64,000 nt of DNA from Tsukamurella ocularis. GTDB lineage: Bacteria; Actinomycetota; Actinomycetes; Mycobacteriales; Mycobacteriaceae. The stretch covers positions 124,001-188,000 of the forward strand of contig NZ_JANUCJ010000005.1 of assembly GCF_024807615.1 (NCBI RefSeq). The letters run 5' to 3'. Under the pieces are notes generated by a model that saw only the letters and a list, made by a program, of their open reading frames with translations, did no database searches and had not been told where the DNA came from. Each line of letters begins with the position of its first letter. The stretch's first letter is position 1. The translations under genes and the position numbers were made by a program. This document shows positions 1-8,462 of this stretch, piece after piece.

Positions 1-628
1 TCTGCCCCGCGAAGATCACGATGAGCGGGATCACGACGACCGCGACGGCGGTCAGCAGCGGCGAGACGACGAGCATCATGATCAGCACCCCGACCACCGT
101 GAACGCCGAGACGATGAGCTGGCTCAGCGCCTGCGTCAGCGACTGCCCCAGGTTGTCGATGTCGTTGGTCACGCGGGACAGCAGCTCACCGCGGGGCTGC
201 TTGTCGAAGTAGCTCAGCGGCAATCGGTTCAGCTTCTCCTCGACCTCGCGCCGCAGCGAGTACATGACCCGTTGCACCGCGCCGTTGAGCAGGAAGCCCT
301 GCGCGTACTGCAGGAGTGCGCTCGCCACGAACAACCCGATCACCCAGGCGAGGATGGTGCCGACGCGGTGGAAGTCGATGCCCGGCCCGTGCTGCAGCTG
401 CGAGCGGAAGCCGTCGTAGATCGCGTCGACCGCGCTGCCGATCACCTTCGGTGCGATCACGGCGGCGGTGACCGAGCCGACCGACAACAGCACCGCCGCA
501 GTCATCGCCGAGCGCTGCTCCCGCAGCCGGCCCAGCAGTCGTTTCAGCGAGGGCCAGAAGGTCATCGGCTTCTGTGCGGGCGAGCCCGCCGTTGCGGCGG
601 CGGACGCCCGTGCTCCCGGTCCGGTCAT
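1..628 (-). CDS. ABC exporter half-transporter, N-terminal part (cut by window edge)
   Basis: The first 209 codons are visible; the rest lies beyond position 1. After a basic N-terminus the reading frame encodes a type I exporter transmembrane domain: hydrophobic helices at about residues 42-60 and 85-105, the coupling-helix region with LSYFDKQPRGELLSRVTND near residue 150, then two more helices. The nucleotide-binding domain should follow outside the window. The ATG at 628 overlaps the stop of the preceding ABC half-transporter by 4 bp (ATGA). Paired half-transporters of this kind (Mycobacterium tuberculosis Rv1272c/Rv1273c) form heterodimeric lipid or drug exporters. The substrate cannot be told from sequence. 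Confidence 0.85.
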   Translation of the reverse strand, partial: MTGPGARASAAATAGSPAQKPMTFWPSLKRLLGRLREQRSAMTAAVLLSVGSVTAAVIAPKVIGSAVDAIYDGFRSQLQHGPGIDFHRVGTILAWVIGLFVASALLQYAQGFLLNGAVQRVMYSLRREVEEKLNRLPLSYFDKQPRGELLSRVTNDIDNLGQSLTQALSQLIVSAFTVVGVLIMMLVVSPLLTAVAVVVIPLIVIFAGQ

Positions 629-2358
629 GCTGCACTCCCCGCCGTCGCCTGGCTGCCGGCGATCTCCTGGTAGGTGGGACAGGTCTCGAGGAGTTCGGCG
701 TGGGTGCCGTGGCCGACCACCTCGCCGTCCTCGAGAACGATGATCTGGTCGGCGCCCGCGATCGTCGAGATGCGCTGGCCCACGATGAAGACCGTCGCGT
801 CCCTCGTGTACGGCCGCAGGGCCGCACGCAGTTTCGCGTCGGTCGCGAGGTCGAGCGCGGAGAAGCTGTCGTCGAAGAGGTACACCGCTGGTTTGGCGAC
901 GAGGGCGCGGGCGATCGCGAGCCGCTGGCGCTGCCCGCCGGAGACGTTGGTGCCGCCCTGCGCGATCGAGGCGTCCAGGCCTCCGATCTCGGCGACGAAG
1001 TCGTCCGCCTGCGCGATGCGCAGCGCCTCCGCGAGCTCGTCGTCGGTGGCGTCCGGGTTGCCGAAGCGCAGGTTGCTGGCGACGGTGCCGCTGAACAGGT
1101 ATCCGCGCTGCGGCACCAACCCGACGTGCCCCCACAGGGCGTCGGAGCGCAGGTCCTTGACGTCGACCCCGTCGTAGCGGACCGCTCCAGCGGTGGCGTC
1201 GAACAGTCGCGCCAGCAGGTTGATCAGGGTGGACTTCCCGGATCCCGTGGATCCGATGATCGCGACCGTCTCCCCCGGGCGGGCCGTCAGGTTCACGTTC
1301 TGCAGCACCGGTTTCGCGGCGCCGGGGTAGCACATCGTGACGTCGTCGAGCTCGATCGTGCCGGTGATCGCGGGGAGCGGGTTCGGACTCTCCGGCGGTC
1401 CAACGGTGGACGTGGTGGTGAGCACCTCGGTGATGCGCTCGGCCGCGACGGAGGCGCGCGGCACCATCATCACCATGAAGGTCGCCATCATCACCGACAT
1501 GAGGATCTGCATCATGTACTGCATGTAGGCGGTCACGGAGCCGATCTGGGCGGAGCCGTCCGCGATCAGGTGCGACCCGAACCACCAGACCGCAACCGTG
1601 GAGAGGTTGAGCACCAGCATCACCCACGGGAACATGACCGCCATCAGCCGCATCACGCGAACGGAGGCGTCGGTGAGGACGGTGTTGGCACCGTCGAAAC
1701 GCTCGCGCTCGACGGGCTCGCGGACGAAGGCCCGGATGACCCGGACACCCGTGAGCTGTTCGCGGAGTACCTGATTGACCGCATCGAGCCGGGTCTGCAC
1801 CACGCGGAAGCCGGGGATCATCTTGGCGATCACCACGCCCAGCACCGCGCCCAGGACGGGCACGGCGACCACCATGAGCCAGGCGAGGCCGGGCTCCTCG
1901 CGCAGCGCCATGACGACGCCGCCGACCGCCATGAACGGGGCCTGGATCATCATCGACAGCGTCATCAGCACGAGCAGCTGCACCTGCTGCACGTCGTTGG
2001 TGGTCCGGGTGATGAGCGACGCGGCACCGAAGCCGGAGACCTCGCGGCCGGAGAAGGTGCGGACGCGGCCGAACAGGGAGCGCCGGGTGTCGCGACCGAA
2101 GGCCATCGCGCTGCGGGCCGCGAAGAAGGTGGCGCCGCCGGCCGCGATCACCTGGACCAGCGTGATCGCGATCATGACCCCGCCCATCCGCCAGATGTAT
2201 CCGGTGTCGCCCGGCGTGACGCCGAGGTCGATGATCGTGGCGTTGATGCTGGGCAGCACCAGGTTGGCGACGACGCTGACGAGTTGGAAGGCGGCCACGG
2301 CGAGGAGCCACGGCCGGTAGGGCCGTAGGTGCTCGGCGATCAGTCTGAGAAGGGTCAC
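625..2358 (-). CDS. ABC exporter half-transporter (transmembrane domain plus ATPase)
   Basis: A 577-residue fused permease-ATPase of the MsbA/LmrA-like exporter class. Six membrane helices occupy about residues 15-310. The nucleotide-binding domain follows with Walker A GSTGSGKST near residue 370, Q-loop (VPQRGYLFSG), signature VSGGQRQRLAIARAL, and Walker B YLFDDSFSALD, where the usual catalytic Glu after the Asp pair is replaced by Ser (DDSFSALD rather than DEATS). Such a degenerate ATPase site is common in one subunit of heterodimeric exporters, and the next gene downstream is the natural partner. It overlaps both neighbours by 4 bp: the TetR gene upstream and the second half-transporter downstream. 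The three genes look like one operon under the TetR regulator. Confidence 0.93.
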   Translation of the reverse strand: MTLLRLIAEHLRPYRPWLLAVAAFQLVSVVANLVLPSINATIIDLGVTPGDTGYIWRMGGVMIAITLVQVIAAGGATFFAARSAMAFGRDTRRSLFGRVRTFSGREVSGFGAASLITRTTNDVQQVQLLVLMTLSMMIQAPFMAVGGVVMALREEPGLAWLMVVAVPVLGAVLGVVIAKMIPGFRVVQTRLDAVNQVLREQLTGVRVIRAFVREPVERERFDGANTVLTDASVRVMRLMAVMFPWVMLVLNLSTVAVWWFGSHLIADGSAQIGSVTAYMQYMMQILMSVMMATFMVMMVPRASVAAERITEVLTTTSTVGPPESPNPLPAITGTIELDDVTMCYPGAAKPVLQNVNLTARPGETVAIIGSTGSGKSTLINLLARLFDATAGAVRYDGVDVKDLRSDALWGHVGLVPQRGYLFSGTVASNLRFGNPDATDDELAEALRIAQADDFVAEIGGLDASIAQGGTNVSGGQRQRLAIARALVAKPAVYLFDDSFSALDLATDAKLRAALRPYTRDATVFIVGQRISTIAGADQIIVLEDGEVVGHGTHAELLETCPTYQEIAGSQATAGSAA

Positions 2359-2993
2359 TGGAGGCTGTTCCTTGCTGCGGATTCAGTGGTGGGCTGGGCT
2401 GAGATGCCGTCGAGCAGGACGTCGACGATGCGCTGCGGCGACAGGACGTGCCCGTCGCTGATGTGCGGGTGGCTGCCCGAGAAGGTGAGCAGGCGCAGGA
2501 GGTGAATCGCCTCCTCCGGGGGGACGGAGAGCTGGTCGGCGTCATCGCCGATCACGCCGCGCAGGCGGGACACGAGCGCGGGGCCGCCGTCCTTGGCCCG
2601 ACGGTGCGCGTCCCGGTCGCGCGTGTGGGGCGGGGCGACCAGGCCGAGGGCATCCATGAGGCCGAAGATCCGCTGGAACCGCGCCTGGACGAGCTCGGTG
2701 AACCGGTAGAGTCGCGCGCGCAACGGCAGCGCCGCGTCGATGGCATCGATGTCGACGAGCAGTGGCGCGGGGTCGAAGGATTCGGCCATCACAGCGTCGA
2801 GAAGCTTCTCCTTGGAGTCGAAGACCCGGAAAATGGTGCCCTCGGCGACCCCGGCGGCGGCGGCGATCTGCCTGGTCGTGGGCACGGCGCCGTGCTCGAG
2901 TAGCGCGTCCCGGGTAGCGGCGATCAGCGCCGCGCGCCGCTCGTCGGGCGGCAGGTGCGGCGCGCGGGTTCGATTTTCGTTAGCCGCAGGCAC
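2355..2993 (-). CDS. TetR-family transcriptional regulator of the ABC exporter operon
   Basis: A TetR/AcrR repressor of about 212 residues with an N-terminal helix-turn-helix (TTRQIAAAAGVAEGTIFRVF, then DSKEKLL) and a divergent ligand-binding C-terminal half. It overlaps the exporter gene by 4 bp, so it probably controls its own operon. The frame is open back to a GTG at 3023, giving ten more residues. I prefer the GTG at 2993 because a -10 hexamer TAGTCT (minus strand, 3006-3001) ends seven bases before it, which predicts a leaderless transcript, and because a TetR-type palindrome lies just upstream at 3013-3026. Neither GTG has a good Shine-Dalgarno sequence. The family and autoregulation are firm inferences; the inducer is unknown. 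Confidence 0.85.
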   Translation of the reverse strand: MPAANENRTRAPHLPPDERRAALIAATRDALLEHGAVPTTRQIAAAAGVAEGTIFRVFDSKEKLLDAVMAESFDPAPLLVDIDAIDAALPLRARLYRFTELVQARFQRIFGLMDALGLVAPPHTRDRDAHRRAKDGGPALVSRLRGVIGDDADQLSVPPEEAIHLLRLLTFSGSHPHISDGHVLSPQRIVDVLLDGISAQPTTESAARNSLQ

Positions 2994-3047
2994 GAATTCG
3001 AGACTACAGAAATGAGCGGACACTCACAATTGATTTTCGTTCGCCGC
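2972..3047. repeat. Direct repeat GATTTTCGTTnGCCGC, two copies 60 bp apart
   Basis: GATTTTCGTTAGCCGC at 2972-2987 and GATTTTCGTTCGCCGC at 3032-3047 match at 15 of 16 positions. They bracket the predicted promoter of the TetR gene. The first copy lies within the first codons of the regulator. They could be further regulator sites or a chance or duplication product. Confidence 0.5.
3001..3026 (-). promoter_or_regulatory. Predicted promoter and TetR operator of the exporter operon
   Basis: The minus strand carries TAGTCT (3006-3001) at leaderless spacing to the GTG at 2993. Directly upstream is the imperfect palindrome TGAGcGgaCaCTCA at 3013-3026 (10 of 14 positions symmetric), a typical TetR-operator layout covering the -35 to -10 spacer. 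Binding is inferred, not shown. Confidence 0.45.
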
Positions 3048-3096
3048 GGGCGAATCGGTCGATTGCGGGCACGGTGCTCGGCTGTCACATCCGGGC

Positions 3097-3690
3097 TCAG
3101 GTGTAGGTCACGCCCAGCACGACGCGGCTCGTGCCGTCGCCCTTCTTCTGGATCGCCATATCGACATAGGGACTCTTCGGCCTGGCGAAGACGGTGACGA
3201 TGTTCCGACACCGCTCGAGGGTTCCGCTCTCGACCGTCGTGATGACGTCGTAGCCGCTCTCGTACTGCCCCTGCATATTGCCGAGCCAGGACTGCGAGCT
3301 CGCGTCGAATGTCCACTCCGAGCCGGGGATCTCCGTGAAGACGGGCGTCCGCGCGGGGACGGAGCAGTCGGGCGCGAACTCCTTGAGCCGCCGCTCGCCG
3401 AGCGTTCCGACGAACTCGTCGACACCGGCCGCCGGAGCCTCGAACACGGCGCCCATAGACGGATCCATGAAGGCGTCGGTCCGCGACGCGCTGATCACGG
3501 TCAGTGATTCGGGGAGAGAAGCACCGGTCCACTCCCGCACCGTCGTCCGCACTCCCGCCGCGTCGAGCTCACGCGTCGTATCGCCGAAGGTCGCGCACGA
3601 GGCGAGCCCGTAGACCGACAGCGCCAGCACGGCCGCGGCGGCAGCGACGGAGACCAGACATCCCGACTGCCGCGCCCGCAACGGATTCAC
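3097..3690 (-). CDS. Putative secreted lipoprotein, unknown function
   Basis: A 197-residue protein with a basic N-terminus, a hydrophobic stretch at residues 12-30 and a lipobox-like LASC ending at Cys32, so it is probably lipid-anchored. The mature part has two more cysteines (near residues 108 and 159) and resembles no family I recognise. The GTG start at 3690 is supported by a -10 hexamer TATCGT (minus strand, 3702-3697) exactly seven bases upstream, predicting a leaderless message. It stands alone, on the same strand as its neighbours but with its own promoter and about 100 bp from the TetR gene. Confidence 0.7.
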   Translation of the reverse strand: MNPLRARQSGCLVSVAAAAAVLALSVYGLASCATFGDTTRELDAAGVRTTVREWTGASLPESLTVISASRTDAFMDPSMGAVFEAPAAGVDEFVGTLGERRLKEFAPDCSVPARTPVFTEIPGSEWTFDASSQSWLGNMQGQYESGYDVITTVESGTLERCRNIVTVFARPKSPYVDMAIQKKGDGTSRVVLGVTYT

Positions 3691-3696
3691 ATCAAC

Positions 3697-3702
3697 ACGA
3701 TA
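3697..3702 (-). promoter_or_regulatory. Predicted -10 element of the 3097-3690 lipoprotein gene
   Basis: TATCGT on the minus strand; the start codon GTG begins seven bases after the last T, the spacing of a leaderless SigA-type promoter. Confidence 0.45.
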
Positions 3703-3720
3703 CAGATACAGGACGGCAAT

Positions 3721-4374
3721 CTATCGGGTCGGCACCGGACGATCGTCGGGGCCGGGGGCGGCGGTCACCGTCGACGACGGGAGCAGCGCTGAAACGCCGA
3801 ACCGGGCACCGTCGCGTGGGAGGACCTGGACCGACCGCACCCCCGGCCGGCCGGACACCGCACGGAGCGCTTCGCCCGTGCCCCACACCACGACACCGAC
3901 CACCGCGGGAGCACCCGCACGCAAGCGGGAGGTGGTGACGCGCGCGATCGCGTCACCCCGCGCCCCGGGGGCGACGAGCCCCGGCATCGCCAGCGCGGCC
4001 AACTCGTTCACAGCCCGCACGCCCTCGATGCTCTGGCCGGGCGGCACGGCCGCCGTGGGGGTCTGGACGCCGGGGATGCGCACCCGGACCAGCACGCGGC
4101 CCACGCGATCCAGGCCGGCGGCGCAGGTCCACACCTCGTCGGGCGTCCACTCCGTCGTCGGGGAGATCAGCGCCCAACGCCTCTCACCCGCGGGCGCCGC
4201 GGCGAGCGAGACGCGGGCCTCGCCGAGGTACTCGGCGACGGCCTGGCCAGACTGCGGGCCGAGCCGGTCACCGTCGGACCGAATGACCCGCACCGGCGTC
4301 GCCGAGCCGAGCCAGTACGCCAGGCCGAGGGCGACGGCGAGCAGCGCGGCCCAGCCGGCGAGAGTCCGGCTCAC
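3721..4374 (-). CDS. Conserved hypothetical membrane-anchored protein
   Basis: A 217-residue protein with one N-terminal hydrophobic helix (about residues 5-24) and an otherwise soluble, alanine- and proline-rich body, so it is probably anchored with its C-terminal part outside. The GTG start at 4374 overlaps the rluD stop by 4 bp (GTGA), so the two are translated from one message. The frame is open further upstream, but only inside rluD. No domain is recognised. The last gene of an lspA-rluD operon, it may be envelope-related, but that is only context. Confidence 0.65.
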   Translation of the reverse strand: MSRTLAGWAALLAVALGLAYWLGSATPVRVIRSDGDRLGPQSGQAVAEYLGEARVSLAAAPAGERRWALISPTTEWTPDEVWTCAAGLDRVGRVLVRVRIPGVQTPTAAVPPGQSIEGVRAVNELAALAMPGLVAPGARGDAIARVTTSRLRAGAPAVVGVVVWGTGEALRAVSGRPGVRSVQVLPRDGARFGVSALLPSSTVTAAPGPDDRPVPTR

Positions 4375-5297
4375 GCGTCCCGCAGGACGTCCAGGGCGTG
4401 CTGCAGATCGTCGGGATACGGCGAGGTGAACTCCACGTACTCCCCCTGCGTGGGATGGGTGAAGCCCAGAGTGCGGGCGTGCAGCCACTGCCGGTCCAAG
4501 CCCAGCTTCTTGGCGAGCACCGGGTCGGAGCCGTAGGTCTGGTCGCCGCAGCACGGGTGGTGCAGGGCCGCGAAGTGCACGCGGATCTGGTGCGTTCGCC
4601 CCGTCTCGAGGTGCACGTCCAGCAGCGTCGCGGCCTGGAAGGCCTCGATCGTGTCGTAGTGGGTGATCGACGGCTTACCGTCCCTGGTGACCGCGAACTT
4701 CCAGTCGGAGCTGCGGTGCCGGCCGATCGGGGCGTCGATGGTGCCGGACATCGGATCGGGGTGGCCCTGCACCAGCGCGTGGTACCGCTTGTCGACGGTG
4801 CGCTGCTTGAACGCCCGCTTGAGCACGGTGTAGGCGTGCTCGGAGACGGCGACGGCCATGACGCCGGAGGTGCCGACGTCGAGGCGGTGCACGATGCCCT
4901 GCCGCTCGGGCGCGCCCGAGGTGGAGATACGGAACCCGGCGGCCGCGAGGCCGCCGATCACCGTCGGGCCGGTCCAGCCGACGGAGGCGTGCGCGGCGAC
5001 CCCCACGGGCTTGTCGACGACCACGATGTCGGCGTCGGAGTAGAGGATGTTCATCCCCGGAACAGGCTCGGCGACGATCTCCAGCGGTCGCGCGGGCTCG
5101 GGCAGCGTCACGTCGAGCAGGGCTCCGGCGTGCAGCTTGTCGGACTTGCCGACCGCGACCCCGTCGAGCGTGACGGAGCCCTCGGCCGCCAGCTCGGAGA
5201 CGACGGTCCGCGAGAGACCCAGCAGGCGGGCGACGCCCGCGTCGACCCGCAGGCCGTCGAGCCCGTCGGGCACGGGCATGGTGCGCGATTCACGCAT
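4371..5297 (-). CDS. rluD: RluD-family 23S rRNA pseudouridine synthase
   Basis: A 308-residue pseudouridine synthase: an N-terminal S4-like RNA-binding segment (about residues 15-75) and an RsuA/RluA catalytic domain. The catalytic motif is [11 protein letters not shown], with Asp at about residue 144, followed by GRTHQIRVH near residue 245. Such enzymes isomerise uridines of 23S rRNA helix 69 or tRNA; the exact target is not readable. The ATG at 5297 overlaps the lspA stop by 8 bp and is preceded by GGAGGCG at good spacing, which favours it over the ATG at 5279. The lspA-rluD pair is conserved in mycobacteria (Rv1539-Rv1540). Confidence 0.93.
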   Translation of the reverse strand: MRESRTMPVPDGLDGLRVDAGVARLLGLSRTVVSELAAEGSVTLDGVAVGKSDKLHAGALLDVTLPEPARPLEIVAEPVPGMNILYSDADIVVVDKPVGVAAHASVGWTGPTVIGGLAAAGFRISTSGAPERQGIVHRLDVGTSGVMAVAVSEHAYTVLKRAFKQRTVDKRYHALVQGHPDPMSGTIDAPIGRHRSSDWKFAVTRDGKPSITHYDTIEAFQAATLLDVHLETGRTHQIRVHFAALHHPCCGDQTYGSDPVLAKKLGLDRQWLHARTLGFTHPTQGEYVEFTSPYPDDLQHALDVLRDA

Positions 5298-5877
5298 CGG
5301 TCGCCTCCGATCCGGTAGTGCGGGTCTCCTCGACCGTGGACTTCTCCGGTGTGCGCGTGTGCTTCTCACCGAAACCCTCGTAGGGGTCGCGCCCGAACAG
5401 GGTGAGCGCGACGAGCAGCACCGCGGCGATGCTGATCGCGGAGTCGGCGGTGTTGAAAACCGGGAACCAATCGCCGACGGAAAAGAAGTCGATGACGTGC
5501 CCGCGGAAGACGCCCGGCGCACGGAAGATCCGGTCGGCGAGGTTGCCCAGCGCGCCTCCGAGCACCAGGCCGAGGCCGAGGGCCCAGGGCAACGACGTGA
5601 GCTTGGAGCCCATCCGCACGATCCAGACGACGACGCCCACGGCGATCAGCGTGAGCACCCAGGTGTACCCGGTGGCCATCGAGAATGCGGCACCGGGGTT
5701 CTTCACGAAGTACAGGCTGAACGGGCCGAGTACGTGGATCTGCTCGCCGTAGGTCATCTGCCGGACCACCGTGGTCTTCGCGGCCAGGTCGATGAGGAAC
5801 ACCGTGACCGCGACCACCGCCAGGAGGATGCGCGGGTTCCGATACCAGCTCGGCCGTGCGGTTGCGGGGGAATCCAT
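5290..5877 (-). CDS. lspA: Lipoprotein signal peptidase (signal peptidase II)
   Basis: A 195-residue integral membrane aspartyl protease that cleaves the signal peptide of diacylglyceryl prolipoproteins. Four membrane helices are visible. The conserved motifs are [16 protein letters not shown] (first catalytic Asp, about residue 123) and [10 protein letters not shown] (second catalytic Asp, about residue 152). The hydrophilic C-terminal tail of about 35 residues is longer than in E. coli and typical of mycobacterial orthologues. The ATG at 5877 has GGAG upstream. It heads an operon with rluD and diverges from a lipoprotein gene only 27 bp away. Confidence 0.95.
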   Translation of the reverse strand: MDSPATARPSWYRNPRILLAVVAVTVFLIDLAAKTTVVRQMTYGEQIHVLGPFSLYFVKNPGAAFSMATGYTWVLTLIAVGVVVWIVRMGSKLTSLPWALGLGLVLGGALGNLADRIFRAPGVFRGHVIDFFSVGDWFPVFNTADSAISIAAVLLVALTLFGRDPYEGFGEKHTRTPEKSTVEETRTTGSEATDA

Positions 5878-5892
5878 GGCTCCATCATCCAC

Positions 5893-5898
5893 TACGGT
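5893..5898 (+). promoter_or_regulatory. Predicted -10 element of the 5905 lipoprotein gene
   Basis: TACGGT ends exactly seven bases before the GTG at 5905, predicting a leaderless transcript inside the 27-bp gap to the divergent lspA gene. Confidence 0.4.
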
Positions 5899-5904
5899 GG
5901 CGGT

Positions 5905-6888
5905 GTGCATGGCAAGCGGTTGCGGCTGGTCCCGGTGGTGGCGACGTCGATGGTGGTGCTCGTCACCGGCCTCGCGGGATGTGGGGACGGCGGTTCCAAC
6001 GGCGCCGGCGCCTCCTCGTCGGCGGCGCCCGCCCGGCAGTCGGTGGCGGCTCCGGCCGCGACGGCCGGCTGCGCCGCGACCCCGCCCGTGCTCCCTGGGC
6101 ACGCGGTCACCGTCGACGTGCCGCAGGCGGCGGTGGTGCTCGACTCCCCCGGTTCCGGCGCGGCCCGAGCGCTGACGGTACGCCCCACCGCGGTGGCGGA
6201 GTACGCGCTGTTCACCAACTCGCTGCAGGTCTCCCAGGTCGGCAGCGAGCCGCCGTCGGGCGGCAATCGCGACGTCACGCTGCCCCTGGTCGCGCAGCCG
6301 TCCTGCGCCGATCCGCTCGACGTCTACCTCTTCGTCGCCGCACCGCGGTCCACCGACGCGGCGACCACGAAGGCCCTCGAGGTCGAGGCGGGTTCCGCCG
6401 CCCGCGTGAAGCTCGCCCCGAGCGGCGAGGTGCGCTCGTTCACCCTCGCGGCGCCGCCCGGAGTCTCCGCCGAGGCGCAGTCCACGTTCGAGCAAGCACT
6501 GCTGCAGACCTTCCTGCGGCTCGTCCCGCTGCCCGCCGAGCCGGTCGCCCCGGGCGCGACGTGGACGGTCACCCGCTCCATCCGCGCCGACAGCACCCTC
6601 ACCCAGACCATGCAGGTGACGCTCGGCGGCACGATCGAGCGGCCCGAGTTGAAGGCGAAGGTCGACGAGTCGCCCGACGACTCCGTCTTCCGCGTTCCGG
6701 GCAGCGGCTCCACCCTGACGATCGAGAGCTATACCTCCGAAGGCAACGGCACCATCGAGATCGACCCGGCGCGCGCCTTCGGCCAGGGTGGCGTGCAACT
6801 CGAGGGCGGCCGCACGCTGCTCGGCGACGATCCCGCGAAGAAGCTCACCCAGAAGACGGGCAGCGTCTACCGGTTCGGGCCGAAGTAG
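5905..6888 (+). CDS. Putative lipoprotein, unknown function
   Basis: A 327-residue protein with a classic lipoprotein signal: basic MHGKRLRL, a hydrophobic core, and LAGC with the modified Cys near residue 27. A low-complexity Ala/Ser/Pro linker follows, then a beta-rich domain with a GATWTV motif near residue 220. I recognise no enzyme signature. The GTG at 5905 fits both the signal peptide and a leaderless -10 (TACGGT). The much longer open frame upstream is antisense to lspA and rluD and is not coding. It converges with the MTB12-like gene, three bases separating the stops. Confidence 0.75.
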   Translation: MHGKRLRLVPVVATSMVVLVTGLAGCGDGGSNGAGASSSAAPARQSVAAPAATAGCAATPPVLPGHAVTVDVPQAAVVLDSPGSGAARALTVRPTAVAEYALFTNSLQVSQVGSEPPSGGNRDVTLPLVAQPSCADPLDVYLFVAAPRSTDAATTKALEVEAGSAARVKLAPSGEVRSFTLAAPPGVSAEAQSTFEQALLQTFLRLVPLPAEPVAPGATWTVTRSIRADSTLTQTMQVTLGGTIERPELKAKVDESPDDSVFRVPGSGSTLTIESYTSEGNGTIEIDPARAFGQGGVQLEGGRTLLGDDPAKKLTQKTGSVYRFGPK

Positions 6889-6891
6889 GAA

Positions 6892-7389
6892 TCAGCGACA
6901 GGAGGGCGAGTCGCGCCCGACCTGGACGATCATCTGGCACGCGTAGGAGCGCTGCAGCTTCCACCGTCCGTCGTCGAACGCGAGGGACGCGTACGCGAGC
7001 TGGTTCGTGCCGCCCATGAGCACCGAGAACTGCGCCTTCGCCACGCCCGGCTGTTCCAGCACGGGCCTGCCGATGTGCCAACTGACCTGGGGATTGTCGC
7101 TGCGCAGCTTGACCAGCTCGTCGAACAGCGGTCCGTCGGCGGTGGTGGCGCCCTGCACCAGCTGCACCTTCTCCTCAAGCGGGACCTTCGGATCGACCGC
7201 GCGGCTGAGCATCTCCTCGAGCTGCTGCGTCGACGGGGCCCGGTCCGGGGTGCTCGACGGTGCCTCTGTCACCTGGGCGGAGACGGTCGAGGGGGTGCTC
7301 GACCGCGATTCGGTGCTCTCCCCGCTGCAGGCACCGCAGGCCAGGCCCACGAGTACCGCGACGGGGGCCATGAGGATCGGTCCGCGCAT
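6892..7389 (-). CDS. MTB12/CFP2-like putative lipoprotein
   Basis: A 165-residue secreted protein with a short signal peptide and lipobox-like ACGAC (Cys near residue 20), then a Ser/Thr-rich linker and a domain resembling the low-molecular-weight antigen MTB12 (Rv2376c): LEEMLSRAVDPKVPLEEKV near residue 85, LVQG, and a C-terminal DDGRWKLQRSYACQ where the family has a GGW.LSR.SA motif. MTB12 itself is exported but not lipidated; its role is unknown. I chose the ATG at 7389, which has GGAGG 11 bases upstream; a GTG four codons earlier (7401) sits too close to that site. Confidence 0.7.
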   Translation of the reverse strand: MRGPILMAPVAVLVGLACGACSGESTESRSSTPSTVSAQVTEAPSSTPDRAPSTQQLEEMLSRAVDPKVPLEEKVQLVQGATTADGPLFDELVKLRSDNPQVSWHIGRPVLEQPGVAKAQFSVLMGGTNQLAYASLAFDDGRWKLQRSYACQMIVQVGRDSPSCR

Positions 7390-7492
7390 CAAGAAGTTCA
7401 CCTCCGTCCGGCCGCTGCTTCGCCGCCTCCACTATGCCAAACATGGCGCGGTGCGCCACCGCGCCCCGCGCCCGACGTGCGATGCTGCTCGC

Positions 7493-8437
7493 ATGCCTCA
7501 AGTGATCGTGCTCGCCACGGGCGGCACCATCGCCAGCCGCCACGACGACGCCGGCGCTGCCGTCCCTTCCGACGCGGGCGCTGCGCTGGTCGCGACCGCC
7601 GGGGACGTGCCCGGGATCGACGTGACGGTCCGTGATGTGACCTCGGCGGACTCCTCCGCGCTGACCCTCGACCAGCTGGACGACATCCGCGCCGCTGTGG
7701 CGGACGCCCTCGGCGACCCGGGCGTGGCGGGCGTCGTGGTGACGCACGGCACGGACACCATGGAGGAGACCTCACTGCTGGTGGACCTCACGCATGCAGA
7801 TCCGCGGCCCGTCGTCTTCACCGGCGCGCAGCACCCCGCCGATTCCCCCGCCGCCGACGGCCCCGCGAACCTCGCGGAGGCGATCGCCGTCGCCGCCGAC
7901 CCCGCGTACCGAGGGCTCGGTGTGCTGCTCTCCTTCGCCGGGCAGGTGCAGACCGTGCGCGGCCTCGCGAAGATCTCCACGGTCGCGCCACAGCCCTTCG
8001 CCGGCGGCCTGCCCGTGGCCGAGTTGGCCGGGACCGCGCCACACCGGCTCCTGACCAAACCCGCGCCGGTCGCCGGGATCCGGGTGGATGTCGTGGCGTC
8101 CTATCCGGGGGCCGACGGTGCCCTCGTCGACGCGGCAGTCGGGGCCGGCGCGCGCGGGATCATCCTGGCGGGCACTGGGAGCGGGAACACGACGGTAGCT
8201 CTGGCGGACGCGGTGCGGCGAGCCCTCGACGCCGGGGTAGTCGTGGTCGTCTCCACGCGGATCGCGTCCGGCCCGGTCGACGCGGCGTATGGCGGAGGCG
8301 GCGGCGCGGCCGATCTCGTTGCCGCCGGGGCACTGCTGTCGCGGCGGCTGCGGCCCGGCCAGGCGCGGATCGTGCTGCTCGTACTGCTAGCGGCGGGCGT
8401 GGGCCCGCAGTGGATCGCGGCCTACCTCGGGCGGTAG
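7493..8437 (+). CDS. ansA: L-asparaginase (type I/II asparaginase family)
   Basis: A 314-residue amidohydrolase converting asparagine to aspartate and ammonia. Both catalytic threonine motifs are present: ATGGTIAS at residues 8-15 and THGTDTMEET near residue 84, with the Thr-Asp pair. The Lys of the catalytic triad is expected further on, in the region GLAKIS (about residue 158). No signal peptide is seen, so it is probably cytoplasmic. The ATG at 7493 starts the family alignment. It has no Shine-Dalgarno, but GATGCT lies seven bases upstream, so it may be leaderless. In M. tuberculosis ansA (Rv1538c) also sits between dinX and lspA. Confidence 0.92.
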   Translation: MPQVIVLATGGTIASRHDDAGAAVPSDAGAALVATAGDVPGIDVTVRDVTSADSSALTLDQLDDIRAAVADALGDPGVAGVVVTHGTDTMEETSLLVDLTHADPRPVVFTGAQHPADSPAADGPANLAEAIAVAADPAYRGLGVLLSFAGQVQTVRGLAKISTVAPQPFAGGLPVAELAGTAPHRLLTKPAPVAGIRVDVVASYPGADGALVDAAVGAGARGIILAGTGSGNTTVALADAVRRALDAGVVVVVSTRIASGPVDAAYGGGGGAADLVAAGALLSRRLRPGQARIVLLVLLAAGVGPQWIAAYLGR

Positions 8438-8462
8438 CGCCGGGCCGCGGTCCGCCTGCGCG

